Both the position numbers and the translations under genes were made by a program. From Bacteroidaceae bacterium (GTDB taxonomy: Bacteria; Bacteroidota; Bacteroidia; Bacteroidales; Bacteroidaceae), in the NCBI GenBank assembly GCA_902362375.1, contig CABIVS010000014.1, positions 1 to 64,000 of the forward strand: a stretch of DNA of 64,000 bases. Reading direction: 5' to 3'. This document shows, piece after piece, positions 8,324 to 18,636 of the stretch. The notes below the pieces were generated by a model that saw only the letters and a program-made list of their open reading frames with translations, ran no database searches and was not told the origin of the DNA. How positions within the stretch are numbered: position 1 is the stretch's first letter; the number at the start of each line of letters is the position of its first letter.

Positions 8324-9985
8324 ATGGTAAAAGATTTATTAACCCCCGATTATATCTTCGAGTCCAGCTGGGAAGTATGTAATAAAGTGGGAGGTATATA
8401 TACCGTCTTGTCGACACGGGCAAATACATTACAGGAAAAATTCCGCGACAGAATTTTTTTCATAGGTCCTGATGTGTGGCAAGGAAAGGAGAACCCTCTA
8501 TTCATCGAGTCGGATAACCTATGTGCTGCCTGGAAAAAGCATGCGCTTGAGAAAGACGAACTTTGTGTCCGTGTGGGACGATGGAATATCCCCGGTGAAC
8601 CCATAGTCATTCTTGTTGATTTCCAACCTTTTTTTGAAAAGAGAGACGATATATACACAGAAATGTGGAATCGTTATCAAGTAGATTCGTTGCACGCCTA
8701 TGGCGATTATGACGAGGCTTCTATGTTTTCCTATGCCGCAGGAAGAGTGGTGGAGAGTTTCTATCGCTACAACCTGACGGAAACGGATAAGGTGGTATAT
8801 CAGGCACATGAATGGATGACTGGAATGGGAGCACTTTATGTACAGGAAGCTGTGCCGGAGGTTGCTACTATTTTTACGACCCATGCTACTTCTATCGGCC
8901 GTTCCATTGCCGGTAATCATAAGCCGTTATATGATTATCTGTTTGCTTACAATGGCGACCAGATGGCGCAGGAACTGAACATGCAATCGAAACACTCGAT
9001 TGAGAAACAGACTGCACACTATGTAGATTGTTTTACTACGGTGAGTGAAATAACCAATAATGAATGCAAGGAATTACTGGATAAACCGGCAGATGTTGTT
9101 CTGATGAACGGTTTTGAAGATGATTTTGTGCCGAAAGGAAGCACATTTGCCGGCAAGCGTAAACGTGCACGTGCCTTGATGCTGAATGTAGCCAATAAGT
9201 TATTGGGAACAAATCTGGGTGATGATACGTTAATTGTCGGAACCAGTGGACGATACGAGTTCAAGAATAAAGGTATTGATGTTTTTCTGGAATCATTAAA
9301 CCGTTTGAACAGGGATAAGAATTTGCATAAGAATGTTTTGGCATTCATTAATGTACCCGGTTGGGTGGGAGAGCCTCGCGAGGATTTGCAGGCACGTTTG
9401 AAGAGCAAAGAAAAGTTTGATACTCCGCTTGAAGTGCCGTTTATCACCCATTGGCTGCATAATATGACTCATGACCAGGTGCTGGATATGTTGAAATATC
9501 TGGGAATGGGCAATCGTCCTGAAGATAAGGTGAAGGTGATTTTTGTTCCTTGTTATCTGGATGGACGTGATGGTATCATGAATAAAGAATATTATGATAT
9601 ATTGCTGGGACAGGATTTGAGTGTCTATGCTTCTTATTATGAACCGTGGGGATATACTCCGCTGGAAAGTGTAGCATTCCATGTGCCGACAATCACTACG
9701 GATCTGGCTGGGTTCGGACTTTGGGTAAACAGCCTGAAGAACCAGCATGGCATTAATGATGGAGTGGAAGTGTTGCATCGTTCGGACTATAATGATTCGG
9801 AAGTGGCGGATGGTATCAAAGATACGATTACGTTATTTGCGGATAAGACAGAGAAAGAAGTGAAGGAAATCCGTAAGCGTGCTGCTGAAGTTGCAGAGCA
9901 GGCTTTATGGAAGCACTTTATACAATATTATTATGAAGCTTATGATATCGCTTTGCGTAAGGCAAGGATACGTCAGTTGAGTTAA
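8324..9985 (+). CDS. Glycogen synthase, eukaryotic type (GT3)
   Basis: A 553-residue glycosyltransferase that extends alpha-1,4-glucan from a nucleotide sugar. The N-terminal motif SSWEVCNKVGGIYTVLSTRA resembles yeast and animal glycogen synthases (GT3) rather than bacterial GlgA (GT5). Near the C-terminus YYEPWGYTPLESVAF carries the two-glutamate nucleotide-sugar motif of this fold. The start at 8324 is chosen because the promoter -7 box overlaps the longer frame. The phosphorylase gene follows 37 bases downstream, so synthesis and breakdown of glycogen are co-transcribed. The nucleotide-sugar donor is not readable from the sequence. Confidence 0.92.
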   Translation: MVKDLLTPDYIFESSWEVCNKVGGIYTVLSTRANTLQEKFRDRIFFIGPDVWQGKENPLFIESDNLCAAWKKHALEKDELCVRVGRWNIPGEPIVILVDFQPFFEKRDDIYTEMWNRYQVDSLHAYGDYDEASMFSYAAGRVVESFYRYNLTETDKVVYQAHEWMTGMGALYVQEAVPEVATIFTTHATSIGRSIAGNHKPLYDYLFAYNGDQMAQELNMQSKHSIEKQTAHYVDCFTTVSEITNNECKELLDKPADVVLMNGFEDDFVPKGSTFAGKRKRARALMLNVANKLLGTNLGDDTLIVGTSGRYEFKNKGIDVFLESLNRLNRDKNLHKNVLAFINVPGWVGEPREDLQARLKSKEKFDTPLEVPFITHWLHNMTHDQVLDMLKYLGMGNRPEDKVKVIFVPCYLDGRDGIMNKEYYDILLGQDLSVYASYYEPWGYTPLESVAFHVPTITTDLAGFGLWVNSLKNQHGINDGVEVLHRSDYNDSEVADGIKDTITLFADKTEKEVKEIRKRAAEVAEQALWKHFIQYYYEAYDIALRKARIRQLS

Positions 9986-10022
9986 GAAAGAAATTATTTA
10001 TCAATAAGTAAACGAAAACATT

Positions 10023-12587
10023 ATGAAAATCAAAGTTAGTAATGTGAATACTCCCAACTGGAAAGAGGTTACTGTGAAATCACGTATACCGGAAGAGTTG
10101 GAGAAGTTGTCTGAAATCGCACGCAACATTTGGTGGGCATGGAATTTTGAAGCGACTGAACTGTTTAGAGATCTAGATCCGGAACTTTGGAAAGAATGTG
10201 GACAGAATCCAGTACTGTTGTTGGAACGTATGAGCTATGAGAAGCTGGAAGCGCTGGCAAAAGACAAGGTGATTCTAAGAAGAATGAATGAAGTTTATAC
10301 GAAATTCAGAGATTACATGGATGTGAAGCCGGATGAGCAACGCCCATCTATAGCTTATTTCAGCATGGAATATGGCTTGAGCAGCGTCCTGAAAATATAT
10401 TCCGGTGGTCTGGGCGTATTGGCTGGTGACTATCTGAAAGAGGCTTCCGACAGCAATGTTGATTTGTGTGCGGTAGGTTTCTTGTATCGTTACGGCTACT
10501 TTACTCAAACGTTGTCTATGGATGGACAGCAGATTGCCAACTACGAGGCACAAAACTTCGGTCAACTTCCTATTGAACGCGTAATGGATGCCCACGGTCA
10601 GCCGTTGGTGGTAGATGTTCCTTATCTTGATTATTATGTTCATGCAAACGTGTGGCGTGTGAATGTTGGACGTATTTCTTTGTATCTGCTTGACACAGAC
10701 AATGAAATGAACAGCGAATTCGACCGTCCTATCACTCACCAGCTTTATGGTGGCGACTGGGAAAACCGTTTGAAACAGGAAATCTTGTTGGGTATCGGTG
10801 GTATCCTGACTCTGAAAGCTCTGGGTATCAAGAAAGATGTTTATCACTGTAATGAAGGACATGCTGCATTGATTAATGTTCAGCGTATCTGCGACTATGT
10901 AGCTACTGGATTGACTTTCGATCAGGCTATTGAGTTGGTTCGCGCTTCTTCTCTTTATACTGTTCATACTCCGGTGCCTGCAGGTCACGATTATTTTGAC
11001 GAAGGTTTGTTTGGCAAATATATGGGTGGTTATCCTTCCAAAATGGGTATCTCATGGGATGACTTGATGGACCTTGGACGTAACAATCCGGGCGACAAGG
11101 GCGAACGTTTCTGTATGTCTGTTTTTGCTTGCAACACTTCACAGGAAGTGAACGGTGTAAGCTGGTTGCACGGAAAAGTTTCTCAAGAAATGTTCTCTTC
11201 TATCTGGAAAGGTTATTTCCCGGAAGAAAGCCACGTAGGATATGTAACGAATGGTGTTCACTTCCCAACTTGGAGTGCAACAGAATGGAAAGAATTATAC
11301 TTTAAATATTTCAACGAAAACTTCTGGTTCGATCAGTCTAATCCTAAGATTTGGGAAGCTATCTACAATGTGCCCGATGAAGAGATTTGGAAGACTCGTA
11401 TGACTATGAAGAATAAGTTGGTTGACTATATCCGTAAGTCATTCCGCGATACATGGTTGAAGAACCAGGGAGATCCTTCTCGTATCGTTTCACTGATGGA
11501 TAAGATCAATCCGAATGCATTGCTGATTGGTTTCGGTCGTCGTTTTGCTACTTACAAACGTGCACACTTGTTGTTCACCGACTTGGATCGTCTTTCTAAG
11601 ATCGTGAACAATCCTGATTATCCGGTACAATTCCTGTTTACAGGGAAAGCTCACCCGCACGATGGAGCAGGTCAGGGCTTGATTAAGCGTATCATTGAAA
11701 TCTCTCGCCGTCCGGAATTTCTGGGTAAGATTATCTTCCTCGAGAATTACGATATGCAACTGGCTCGTCGTCTGGTTTCCGGCGTTGATATCTGGTTGAA
11801 TACTCCGACTCGTCCGTTGGAAGCATCCGGTACGTCTGGTGAAAAAGCTTTGATGAACGGTGTTGTCAACTTCTCTGTATTAGATGGATGGTGGCTGGAA
11901 GGTTATCGTGAAGGTGCAGGTTGGGCGTTGACCGAAAAACGTACTTACCAGAATCAGGAACATCAGGATCAGCTGGATGCTGCTACTATTTACTGTATTC
12001 TCGAAACTGAAATCATGCCTTTGTATTATGCACGTAATAAGAAAGGATATTCTGAAGGCTGGATCAAAGTGGTGAAGAATTCTATCGCACAGATTGCTCC
12101 TCATTATACCATGAAGCGTCAGCTGGATGATTACTATAGCAAGTTCTATTGCAAACTGGCAAAACGTTTCCAGACTTTGGCTGCTAACGATAATGCGAAA
12201 GCAAAAGAAATCGCAGCTTGGAAAGAAGAGGTTGTTGCTAAATGGGATTCTATTGAAATCGTGTCCTGCGATACTGTGGAAGAACTGAAGAATGGTGATA
12301 TCGAGAGCGGAAAAGAATATACTATTACTTACGTTATCGATGAGAAAGGTTTGAATGATGCAGTGGGTCTTGAATTGGTTACTACCTATACAACGGCAGA
12401 CGGAAAACAACATGTTTACTCTGTAGAACCGTTCAGTGTAATCAAGAAAGAAGGTGACTTGTATACATTCCAAGTTAAACACAGCTTGTCAAATGCAGGT
12501 AGTTTCAAGGTGTCTTACCGTATGTTCCCGAAAAATCCGGAACTTCCACACCGTCAGGACTTCTGCTACGTACGTTGGTTTATCTAA
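10023..12587 (+). CDS. glgP: Alpha-glucan (glycogen) phosphorylase
   Basis: This 854-residue GT35 enzyme releases glucose 1-phosphate from glycogen with pyridoxal phosphate. The N-terminus (about residues 1-110, [20 protein letters not shown]) is the extra domain of the shorter archaeal/Thermotoga-like phosphorylases. The catalytic domain follows, with [14 protein letters not shown] at residues 600-613; K608 is the expected pyridoxal phosphate lysine. A ~110-residue C-terminal beta-rich extension (from about 745) has no clear assignment. It pairs with the GT3 synthase upstream. Two hairpins follow the gene. Confidence 0.93.
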   Translation: MKIKVSNVNTPNWKEVTVKSRIPEELEKLSEIARNIWWAWNFEATELFRDLDPELWKECGQNPVLLLERMSYEKLEALAKDKVILRRMNEVYTKFRDYMDVKPDEQRPSIAYFSMEYGLSSVLKIYSGGLGVLAGDYLKEASDSNVDLCAVGFLYRYGYFTQTLSMDGQQIANYEAQNFGQLPIERVMDAHGQPLVVDVPYLDYYVHANVWRVNVGRISLYLLDTDNEMNSEFDRPITHQLYGGDWENRLKQEILLGIGGILTLKALGIKKDVYHCNEGHAALINVQRICDYVATGLTFDQAIELVRASSLYTVHTPVPAGHDYFDEGLFGKYMGGYPSKMGISWDDLMDLGRNNPGDKGERFCMSVFACNTSQEVNGVSWLHGKVSQEMFSSIWKGYFPEESHVGYVTNGVHFPTWSATEWKELYFKYFNENFWFDQSNPKIWEAIYNVPDEEIWKTRMTMKNKLVDYIRKSFRDTWLKNQGDPSRIVSLMDKINPNALLIGFGRRFATYKRAHLLFTDLDRLSKIVNNPDYPVQFLFTGKAHPHDGAGQGLIKRIIEISRRPEFLGKIIFLENYDMQLARRLVSGVDIWLNTPTRPLEASGTSGEKALMNGVVNFSVLDGWWLEGYREGAGWALTEKRTYQNQEHQDQLDAATIYCILETEIMPLYYARNKKGYSEGWIKVVKNSIAQIAPHYTMKRQLDDYYSKFYCKLAKRFQTLAANDNAKAKEIAAWKEEVVAKWDSIEIVSCDTVEELKNGDIESGKEYTITYVIDEKGLNDAVGLELVTTYTTADGKQHVYSVEPFSVIKKEGDLYTFQVKHSLSNAGSFKVSYRMFPKNPELPHRQDFCYVRWFI

Positions 12588-12647
12588 TAGCTTAAATGGT
12601 GGAGGTAGGGAAGTGCTACTTCCTTACCTCTCTGTAGTATAATAAAG

Positions 12648-12690
12648 ATAGCCCCTGCAATCGATCGAATTGCAGGGGCTATTTCATGAT
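12648..12690. terminator. Terminator after glgP
   Basis: A 14-bp stem (12648-12661 with 12669-12682; core atagcccctgcaat) with a 7-base loop. A weaker hairpin (about 12604-12630, gaggtagggaag with cttccttacctc) lies just before it. It sits between convergent genes and could work for both strands. Confidence 0.8.
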
Positions 12691-12784
12691 GTGCAGGATA
12701 AAATTAAGGAAGTTGTACTAGAAGCAGTTGGACTTATATCACAATCAACTACGTTAACGGAAATAGGATACGATTTTAAGAACT

Positions 12785-12846
12785 GTGCCACCTTATTGTC
12801 ACAACTGTGCCATCAGTGTGGCACGATTGTGACAATAAGGTGGCAC
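12785..12846. repeat. Long near-perfect palindrome between convergent genes
   Basis: Arms 12785-12812 and 12819-12846 pair at 26 of 28 positions around a 6-base loop. The right arm is followed by a second partial copy (TGGCACAACTGTGACAATGG at 12841-12860), so the unit TGTGnCA recurs five or more times. It lies in the 330-base gap between glgP and the TlpA-like gene. I see no coding sequence there; a 68-codon frame running through it is an artefact of the repeat. Confidence 0.8.
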
Positions 12847-12918
12847 AACTGTGACAATGGAGTGTCACAACTATAACTACTCTGTCAAGTGCAGAACCTT
12901 CTCTTTAACCTTTGGGGC

Positions 12919-14022
12919 TTACTTTACAGCTTCTGCAATTTTAGCTTGAAGTTCTTCTCCGTGCAGACCGCGGGCAATAATCTTGCCGCTACCATCGATC
13001 AATACAGTGTGAGGAATGCTGTTTACAGCGTAAAGCTGTGCACCTTCACTTTGCCAGAATTTCAGGTCGGACATTTGCGGCCAAGTCATGTCTAGCTTCT
13101 TGATTGCTTCTTTCCATGCAGCACCATCCTGATCGAGAGATACACCTACGATTTCGAAGTTTTTGCCTTTGTACTTAGCGTATGTTTCTACCAGGTTAGG
13201 CATTTCGCGACGGCAAGGACCGCACCAGCTAGCCCAGAAGTCAACCAATACCACTTTTCCCTTACCTACATAATCAGACAACTTCACGCTCTTTCCTTCC
13301 GGAGTCTGCATTTCGAAATCAACAAATTGAGTGCCTACAGCAGTCTTTTTCTGTTTGTCAGTCATCTCTTTGATTCTTACGATTGTTTCGTCATTCTGGA
13401 AATTTGCAGGAATTTGTTGCAACAAAGCTTCGTTTTCGTCCGTAGAGTTATTGTAGAAAGTTTGTTTAAACAAGAATACTCCAACCGGGTTGGTGATATT
13501 CTTCTGTACACCTTCTTTGATTGCTTTGTCGTATTGTTCTTCCAGCTGGGCACCTTCTTTTTGTTTGGCCTCTTTCTGCTCATCACTTAAAGATGTGTCG
13601 CCCATTGCTTCATAAATGGCATTCATTTTTTTGCTGATGTCATTGATTTGAGCTCTGATTTCCTGGTATGCATCGTTGTTGGGAGTACCGGTAACAGCAT
13701 CATTGTCCTTGGTCAGGGCAACATTGATTTTTCCGTTTTCCAGGAAGAAGTCGATCATCAATGGCTCTCCGTTCACTTCACAAGTGACATAACGGCTAAC
13801 CACAGAATCTTGTGTGCCTTCGAAGGTAAAAGTGCCTTTGGTGATAACAGCTGTATCTAGTTTGGTCAGATTTCTACCATTGGCTTCTTGAAGATAGACG
13901 GTGTCACCATCGCTTGCACCTTCTACTGTGCCTGTGATAGTATATCCGGCTTTGTTTCCGCCAGTACAAGCTATCATGCTTAACGCTGCCGTTGCGATAA
14001 TTAAATAAGTAAACTTTTTCAT
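12919..14022 (-). CDS. TlpA-like thioredoxin lipoprotein with DUF4369 domain
   Basis: A 367-residue exported lipoprotein with a signal peptide and lipobox (SMIAC, Cys at about residue 19). A DUF4369-type beta domain follows (YTITGTVEGASDGDTVYL, roughly residues 27-130). A helical linker leads to a thioredoxin fold (about 228-367) with the redox motif WASWCGPC. Such proteins are common in Bacteroides and act on disulfides or cope with redox stress in the periplasm; the exact partner is unknown. It is a single gene with its own promoter (TATCTTTG at 14055-14062) and is divergent from potABCD. Confidence 0.9.
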   Translation of the reverse strand: MKKFTYLIIATAALSMIACTGGNKAGYTITGTVEGASDGDTVYLQEANGRNLTKLDTAVITKGTFTFEGTQDSVVSRYVTCEVNGEPLMIDFFLENGKINVALTKDNDAVTGTPNNDAYQEIRAQINDISKKMNAIYEAMGDTSLSDEQKEAKQKEGAQLEEQYDKAIKEGVQKNITNPVGVFLFKQTFYNNSTDENEALLQQIPANFQNDETIVRIKEMTDKQKKTAVGTQFVDFEMQTPEGKSVKLSDYVGKGKVVLVDFWASWCGPCRREMPNLVETYAKYKGKNFEIVGVSLDQDGAAWKEAIKKLDMTWPQMSDLKFWQSEGAQLYAVNSIPHTVLIDGSGKIIARGLHGEELQAKIAEAVK

Positions 14023-14054
14023 GCTTTTGTAAAATTGGTGAATAAATATTTATG

Positions 14055-14062
14055 CAAAGATA
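14055..14062 (-). promoter_or_regulatory. Promoter -7 box, TlpA-like gene
   Basis: TATCTTTG read on the minus strand; the predicted leader is about 25 bases. It is back-to-back with the pot promoter 75 bases away. Confidence 0.65.
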
Positions 14063-14136
14063 GATTTTTTTTCTATCGGGCATCGAAAAACACTGTTATA
14101 TTAGATTAACACGTAGGTAGAAACCGCAGAAATGTG

Positions 14137-14144
14137 TACCTTTG
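14137..14144 (+). promoter_or_regulatory. Promoter -7 box, potABCD
   Basis: TACCTTTG matches TAnnTTTG. The transcript would start near 14151, about 10 bases before the ATG at 14161. This rules out the in-frame GTG at 14134 as start. Confidence 0.65.
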
Positions 14145-14160
14145 CAGCCCAAACTTTAGT

Positions 14161-15552
14161 ATGAATATGCAAGAAGATAAATCCATCATTGAGGTGAGCC
14201 ATGTATCGAAGTACTTTGGCGATAAAACAGCATTGGATGATGTGACTCTGAACGTGAAAAAGGGCGAGTTTGTGACTATACTTGGTCCTTCCGGTTGCGG
14301 TAAAACCACGTTGTTGCGTCTCATTGCTGGTTTTCAGACAGCTTCGGAAGGCGAAATCCGAATTTCGGGGATGGAAATAACACAAACCCCTCCCCATAAG
14401 CGTCCGGTGAATACGGTATTCCAGAAATATGCCCTATTCCCGCATTTGAATGTGTATGATAACATCGCTTTCGGCCTGAAACTGAAGAAAACACCGAAAC
14501 AGACCATTGAGAAGAAAGTGAAAGCTGCTTTGAAAATGGTAGGTATGACGGATTATGAATACCGTGATGTGGATTCTCTTTCCGGTGGTCAGCAACAACG
14601 TGTAGCCATTGCCCGCGCCATTGTGAATGAGCCGGAAGTATTGCTGCTGGATGAACCGCTGGCAGCACTCGACCTGAAAATGCGTAAGGATATGCAAATG
14701 GAGCTCAAAGAAATGCATAAATCTTTGGGAATTACGTTTGTTTATGTCACTCACGACCAGGAAGAGGCACTTACGCTAAGTGATACGATTGTCGTGATGA
14801 GTGAGGGAAAGATTCAGCAGATCGGTACGCCGATTGATATTTATAATGAACCTATCAATGCTTTTGTAGCAGACTTTATCGGAGAAAGTAATATCCTCAA
14901 CGGTACCATGATTCATGATAAACTCGTACGTTTCTGCGGTACGGAGTTTGAATGTGTGGATGAAGGATTTGGCGAGAATGTTCCCGTAGACGTAGTCATC
15001 CGTCCGGAGGATCTTTATATTTTCCCTGTTTCGGAAATGGCACAGTTGGTAGGAGTGGTGGAGACTTCTATTTTTAAAGGGGTGCATTATGAAATGACGG
15101 TGATGTGCGGTGGATATGAATTTCTGGTGCAGGATTACCACCATTTTGAAGTAGGGGCGGAAGTCGGTCTGTTAGTAAAGCCTTTCGATATCCATATCAT
15201 GAAGAAAGAGCGTGTTTGCAATACGTTCGAAGGAAAATTGCTGGATGCTACTCATGTGGAATTCCTGGGTTGTAACTTTGAATGTGTTCCGGTGGAAGGA
15301 ATCGCTTTCGATACGAATGTCAAAGTGGAAGTAGACTTTGAAAAAGTGATTCTTCAGGATAATGAAGAAGACGGAACGCTGACGGGTGAGGTGAAATTCA
15401 TCCTTTATAAGGGTGACCATTATCATCTGACTGTATTGTCAGACTGGGACGAGAATGTATTTGTAGATACGAACGATGTATGGGATGACGGTGATCGTGT
15501 AGGTATTACCATCCCTCCAGATGCTATTCGTATAGTTAAAATAACCGATTAA
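14161..15552 (+). CDS. potA: Spermidine/putrescine ABC transporter ATPase
   Basis: A 463-residue ATPase that powers polyamine import. It has Walker [10 protein letters not shown], the signature [14 protein letters not shown] and Walker [12 protein letters not shown]. The ATPase domain spans about residues 8-240. The long C-terminus (about 250-463) carries TOBE-like beta repeats; it is longer than E. coli PotA (378 residues), with room for a second copy. The start at 14161 is set by the promoter -7 box just upstream. It is followed 11 bases later by potB, and the permease and binding protein genes follow in the same operon. Confidence 0.94.
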   Translation: MNMQEDKSIIEVSHVSKYFGDKTALDDVTLNVKKGEFVTILGPSGCGKTTLLRLIAGFQTASEGEIRISGMEITQTPPHKRPVNTVFQKYALFPHLNVYDNIAFGLKLKKTPKQTIEKKVKAALKMVGMTDYEYRDVDSLSGGQQQRVAIARAIVNEPEVLLLDEPLAALDLKMRKDMQMELKEMHKSLGITFVYVTHDQEEALTLSDTIVVMSEGKIQQIGTPIDIYNEPINAFVADFIGESNILNGTMIHDKLVRFCGTEFECVDEGFGENVPVDVVIRPEDLYIFPVSEMAQLVGVVETSIFKGVHYEMTVMCGGYEFLVQDYHHFEVGAEVGLLVKPFDIHIMKKERVCNTFEGKLLDATHVEFLGCNFECVPVEGIAFDTNVKVEVDFEKVILQDNEEDGTLTGEVKFILYKGDHYHLTVLSDWDENVFVDTNDVWDDGDRVGITIPPDAIRIVKITD

Positions 15553-15563
15553 CAGGAAAGGAA

Positions 15564-16364
15564 GTGAATAAGAGGTTTATAGTCTTTTTGTCATCACGTA
15601 AGAGTTGGACTCTCCCTTACATTATTTTTTCGGCGATCTTTGTGATCATACCGTTGTTCTTAATTGTCGTATATGCCTTTACTGATGATAGCGGTCATTT
15701 GACACTCGCCAATTTCCAGAAGTTCTTCGAACATCCCGAAGCAATCAATACCTTTGTCTATTCGATTGGTATTGCCATTATTACCACCCTTGTTTGTATT
15801 TTGCTGGGTTATCCTGCTGCCTGGATCTTGAGCAACAGCAAGCTGAACCGTTCTAAAACGATGGTTGTACTGTTTATTCTGCCGATGTGGGTGAATATTC
15901 TGGTGCGTACCCTTGCCACTGTTGCCTTATTCGACTTTTTCAGTGTGCCGTTGGGCGAGGGAGCCTTGATATTCGGTATGGTGTACAACTTTATTCCCTT
16001 TATGATTTATCCTATCTACAACACTTTGCAGAAGATGGATCATAGCTATATCGAGGCGGCGCAAGACTTGGGAGCCAATCCTGTGCAAGTCTTTCTGAAA
16101 GCAGTCCTTCCGCTTTCCATGCCGGGGGTGATGAGTGGTATCATGATGGTGTTCATGCCGACCATATCGACATTTGCCATTGCCGAGTTGCTGACGATGA
16201 ATAACATCAAACTCTTTGGTACGACGATTCAGGAAAATATCAATAACAGTATGTGGAACTATGGAGCGGCACTTTCGCTCATTATGTTGCTATTGATAGC
16301 TGCTACTTCCCTGTTCAGCACCGATGATAAGGAAAACTCAAATGAAGGAGGCGGGCTATGGTAA
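15564..16364 (+). CDS. potB: Spermidine/putrescine ABC permease PotB
   Basis: A 266-residue permease with about six membrane segments. The coupling-helix motif EAAQDLGANPVQVFLKAVLPLSMPG is present (short form: EAAQDLGANP), which docks on the ATPase. The start is a GTG at 15564 preceded by AGGAAAGGAA. It overlaps potC by seven bases. Family and length are standard for the PotB/PotC pair. Confidence 0.92.
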   Translation: MNKRFIVFLSSRKSWTLPYIIFSAIFVIIPLFLIVVYAFTDDSGHLTLANFQKFFEHPEAINTFVYSIGIAIITTLVCILLGYPAAWILSNSKLNRSKTMVVLFILPMWVNILVRTLATVALFDFFSVPLGEGALIFGMVYNFIPFMIYPIYNTLQKMDHSYIEAAQDLGANPVQVFLKAVLPLSMPGVMSGIMMVFMPTISTFAIAELLTMNNIKLFGTTIQENINNSMWNYGAALSLIMLLLIAATSLFSTDDKENSNEGGGLW

Positions 16365-17152
16365 AGAAGATATTTGCACAGACTTATTTGTGGATATTGC
16401 TGCTCTTGCTTTATTCTCCGATCGTGATTATTGTGATCTACTCATTTACAGAGGCGAAAGTGTTGGGTAACTGGACGGGATTTTCTACCAAACTTTATTC
16501 TTCGTTATTCACTACCGGTGCTCATCATTCTTTGATGAATGCATTGATTAATACAATCACTATCGCTCTATTGGCTGCAACGGCATCTACATTGTTAGGA
16601 AGCATCGCTGCTATCGGTATATTCAATCTGAAAGCCCGTTCCCGCAAAGCGGTCGGATTTGTGAATAGTATTCCTATTTTGAATGGTGATATTATCACTG
16701 GTATATCACTCTTTCTCTTGTTTGTATCATTGGGAATCACACAAGGCTACACAACCGTAGTGCTTGCTCATATTACTTTTTGTACCCCATACGTTGTTTT
16801 GAGTGTGTTGCCTCGTTTGAAGCAGATGAATCCGAATATTTATGAAGCTGCCCTTGACTTGGGAGCTACTCCTATGCAGGCCTTGTGGAAAGTCATTATT
16901 CCGGAGATTCGTCCGGGAATGATTAGCGGTTTTATGCTTGCACTGACATTATCCATTGATGATTTTGCCGTAACTGTCTTTACTATCGGTAATCAAGGTT
17001 TGGAAACGCTCTCTACCTATATCTACGCCGATGCCCGCAAGGGAGGTTTGACCCCGGAACTTCGTCCGCTTTCGGCTATCATTTTTGTCGTGGTACTGGC
17101 GTTATTGGTTGTAATCAATTACCGGGCAGGAAAAACGAAGAAAAAAGATTAA
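16358..17152 (+). CDS. potC: Spermidine/putrescine ABC permease PotC
   Basis: A 264-residue second permease with six predicted membrane segments and the coupling motif EAALDLGATPMQALW. Together with PotB it forms the inner-membrane channel. The start ATG overlaps the end of potB. The binding-protein gene follows within 32 bases. Confidence 0.92.
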   Translation: MVKKIFAQTYLWILLLLLYSPIVIIVIYSFTEAKVLGNWTGFSTKLYSSLFTTGAHHSLMNALINTITIALLAATASTLLGSIAAIGIFNLKARSRKAVGFVNSIPILNGDIITGISLFLLFVSLGITQGYTTVVLAHITFCTPYVVLSVLPRLKQMNPNIYEAALDLGATPMQALWKVIIPEIRPGMISGFMLALTLSIDDFAVTVFTIGNQGLETLSTYIYADARKGGLTPELRPLSAIIFVVVLALLVVINYRAGKTKKKD

Positions 17153-17184
17153 TAGACTATCAAATGTGCTACTACGTAAATAAT

Positions 17185-18516
17185 ATGAAAAGAATAATTC
17201 CTGCTATCCTGCTCTTATTGGCTTTGACCGGGTGTTATAATTCCGGTGAACCTCGTGAGCGGGTTCTTAAAATCTACAACTGGGCGGATTACATCGGTGA
17301 AGGTGTACTTGAGGATTTCCAGGCATATTATAAAGAACAGACCGGTGAGAATATCCGTATCGTTTACCAGACATTTGATATCAACGAAATCATGTTGACG
17401 AAGATTGAAAAGGGGCATGAAGATTTTGATGTGGTTTGTCCTTCGGAATACATCATCGAGCGTATGCTGAAGAAGCATTTGTTGCTACCCATCGATACGA
17501 ATTTTGCCCATTCTCCCAATTACATGAATAATGTGGCTCCATTTATTCGTAAGCAGATTAATAAATTGAGTCAGCCGGGTGAGAAGGCAAGCCGCTATGC
17601 TGTATGTTATATGTGGGGAACGGCTGGTATTTTGTATAACCGGGCTTATGTGCCCGATTCGGTAGCTTTATCCTGGGATTGCCTTTGGAATAAAAAGTAT
17701 GCCGGAAAGATCCTGATGAAGGATAGTTATCGTGATGCTTACGGAACAGCTGTGATCTATGCACATGCAAAGGAACTGAAGGAGGGAACAGTGACAGTGG
17801 AAGAGCTGATGAATGACTACTCTCCACGTGCGATGGAGTTGGCTGAAAAATATTTGAAAGCTTTGAAACCGAATATTGCCGGTTGGGAAGCGGATTTCGG
17901 CAAGGAGATGATGACGAAAAATAAAGCCTGGCTGAATATGACTTGGAGCGGTGATGCGATTTGGGCGATTGAAGAGGCTGATGCGGTAGGAGTGGATCTG
18001 GATTATGAAGTTCCGGAGGAAGGAAGTAATATCTGGTATGACGGTTGGGTGATCCCGAAGTATGCCAAGAATCCGGAAGCAGCCAGTTATTTTATCAACT
18101 TTATGTGCCGTTCGGATATTGCCTTGAGGAATATGGATTTTTGCGGATATGTAAGTTCCATAGCCACTCCTGAAATACTGGAAGAAAAGGTAGACACTAC
18201 GCTTCAATATTATTCCGATTTAAGTTACTTTTTCGGACCGGGTGCAGATAGCATACAAATTGACAAAATACAATATCCGGATCGCAAAGTGGTGGAACGA
18301 TGCGCCATGATTCGCGATTTTGGCGATAAGACAAAAGAAGTTCTTGATATTTGGTCGCGTATTAAAGGAGATAATTTGGGAGTGGGTATCACTATTCTTA
18401 TTTTTGTTGTCGTTGCGTTGATGAGTGGTTGGATGATTTATAAAAGATGGCAGCGTTATAGCCGTCAGAAACAACAGAGACGCAGAAGCAGAAGGAAAAA
18501 GGTCAGGAGGAATTAG
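17185..18516 (+). CDS. potD: Polyamine-binding lipoprotein PotD with C-terminal membrane segment
   Basis: A 443-residue substrate-binding protein. The signal peptide ends in the lipobox LALTGC. The mature part begins with LKIYNWADYIGEGVLEDF, a PotD/PotF signature, and includes VVCPSEYIIERM and WYDGWVIPKYAKN. The upstream in-frame ATG at 17164 would give a non-signal MCYYVNN stretch, so 17185 is preferred. Unusually, the C-terminus (about residues 399-420) has a hydrophobic membrane segment followed by a very basic Arg/Lys tail. This would tether both ends of the receptor to the inner membrane. E. coli PotD is soluble and has no such tail. Confidence 0.9.
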   Translation: MKRIIPAILLLLALTGCYNSGEPRERVLKIYNWADYIGEGVLEDFQAYYKEQTGENIRIVYQTFDINEIMLTKIEKGHEDFDVVCPSEYIIERMLKKHLLLPIDTNFAHSPNYMNNVAPFIRKQINKLSQPGEKASRYAVCYMWGTAGILYNRAYVPDSVALSWDCLWNKKYAGKILMKDSYRDAYGTAVIYAHAKELKEGTVTVEELMNDYSPRAMELAEKYLKALKPNIAGWEADFGKEMMTKNKAWLNMTWSGDAIWAIEEADAVGVDLDYEVPEEGSNIWYDGWVIPKYAKNPEAASYFINFMCRSDIALRNMDFCGYVSSIATPEILEEKVDTTLQYYSDLSYFFGPGADSIQIDKIQYPDRKVVERCAMIRDFGDKTKEVLDIWSRIKGDNLGVGITILIFVVVALMSGWMIYKRWQRYSRQKQQRRRSRRKKVRRN

Positions 18517-18585
18517 TTTTTCTCCGGATTACAAACATAAATAAATGACGCAAAAATAAAAGCGGTATCTACAGAAAGGAATAAG

Positions 18586-18636
18586 AAGCACGGTGAACGG
18601 AATGCTGATGGCAGGATGTTTACCGTGCTTTGTTTT
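18586..18636. terminator. Terminator between potD and the AlkD-like gene
   Basis: A 13-bp stem with one mismatch (18586-18598, aagcacggtgaac, with 18618-18630) followed by tgttttta. It lies between convergent genes. Confidence 0.65.

Noticed and set aside
12670..12876. 68-codon plus-strand frame downstream of glgP
   Set aside because: It runs through a terminator arm and the long palindrome; Cys/His-rich content arises from the repeat.
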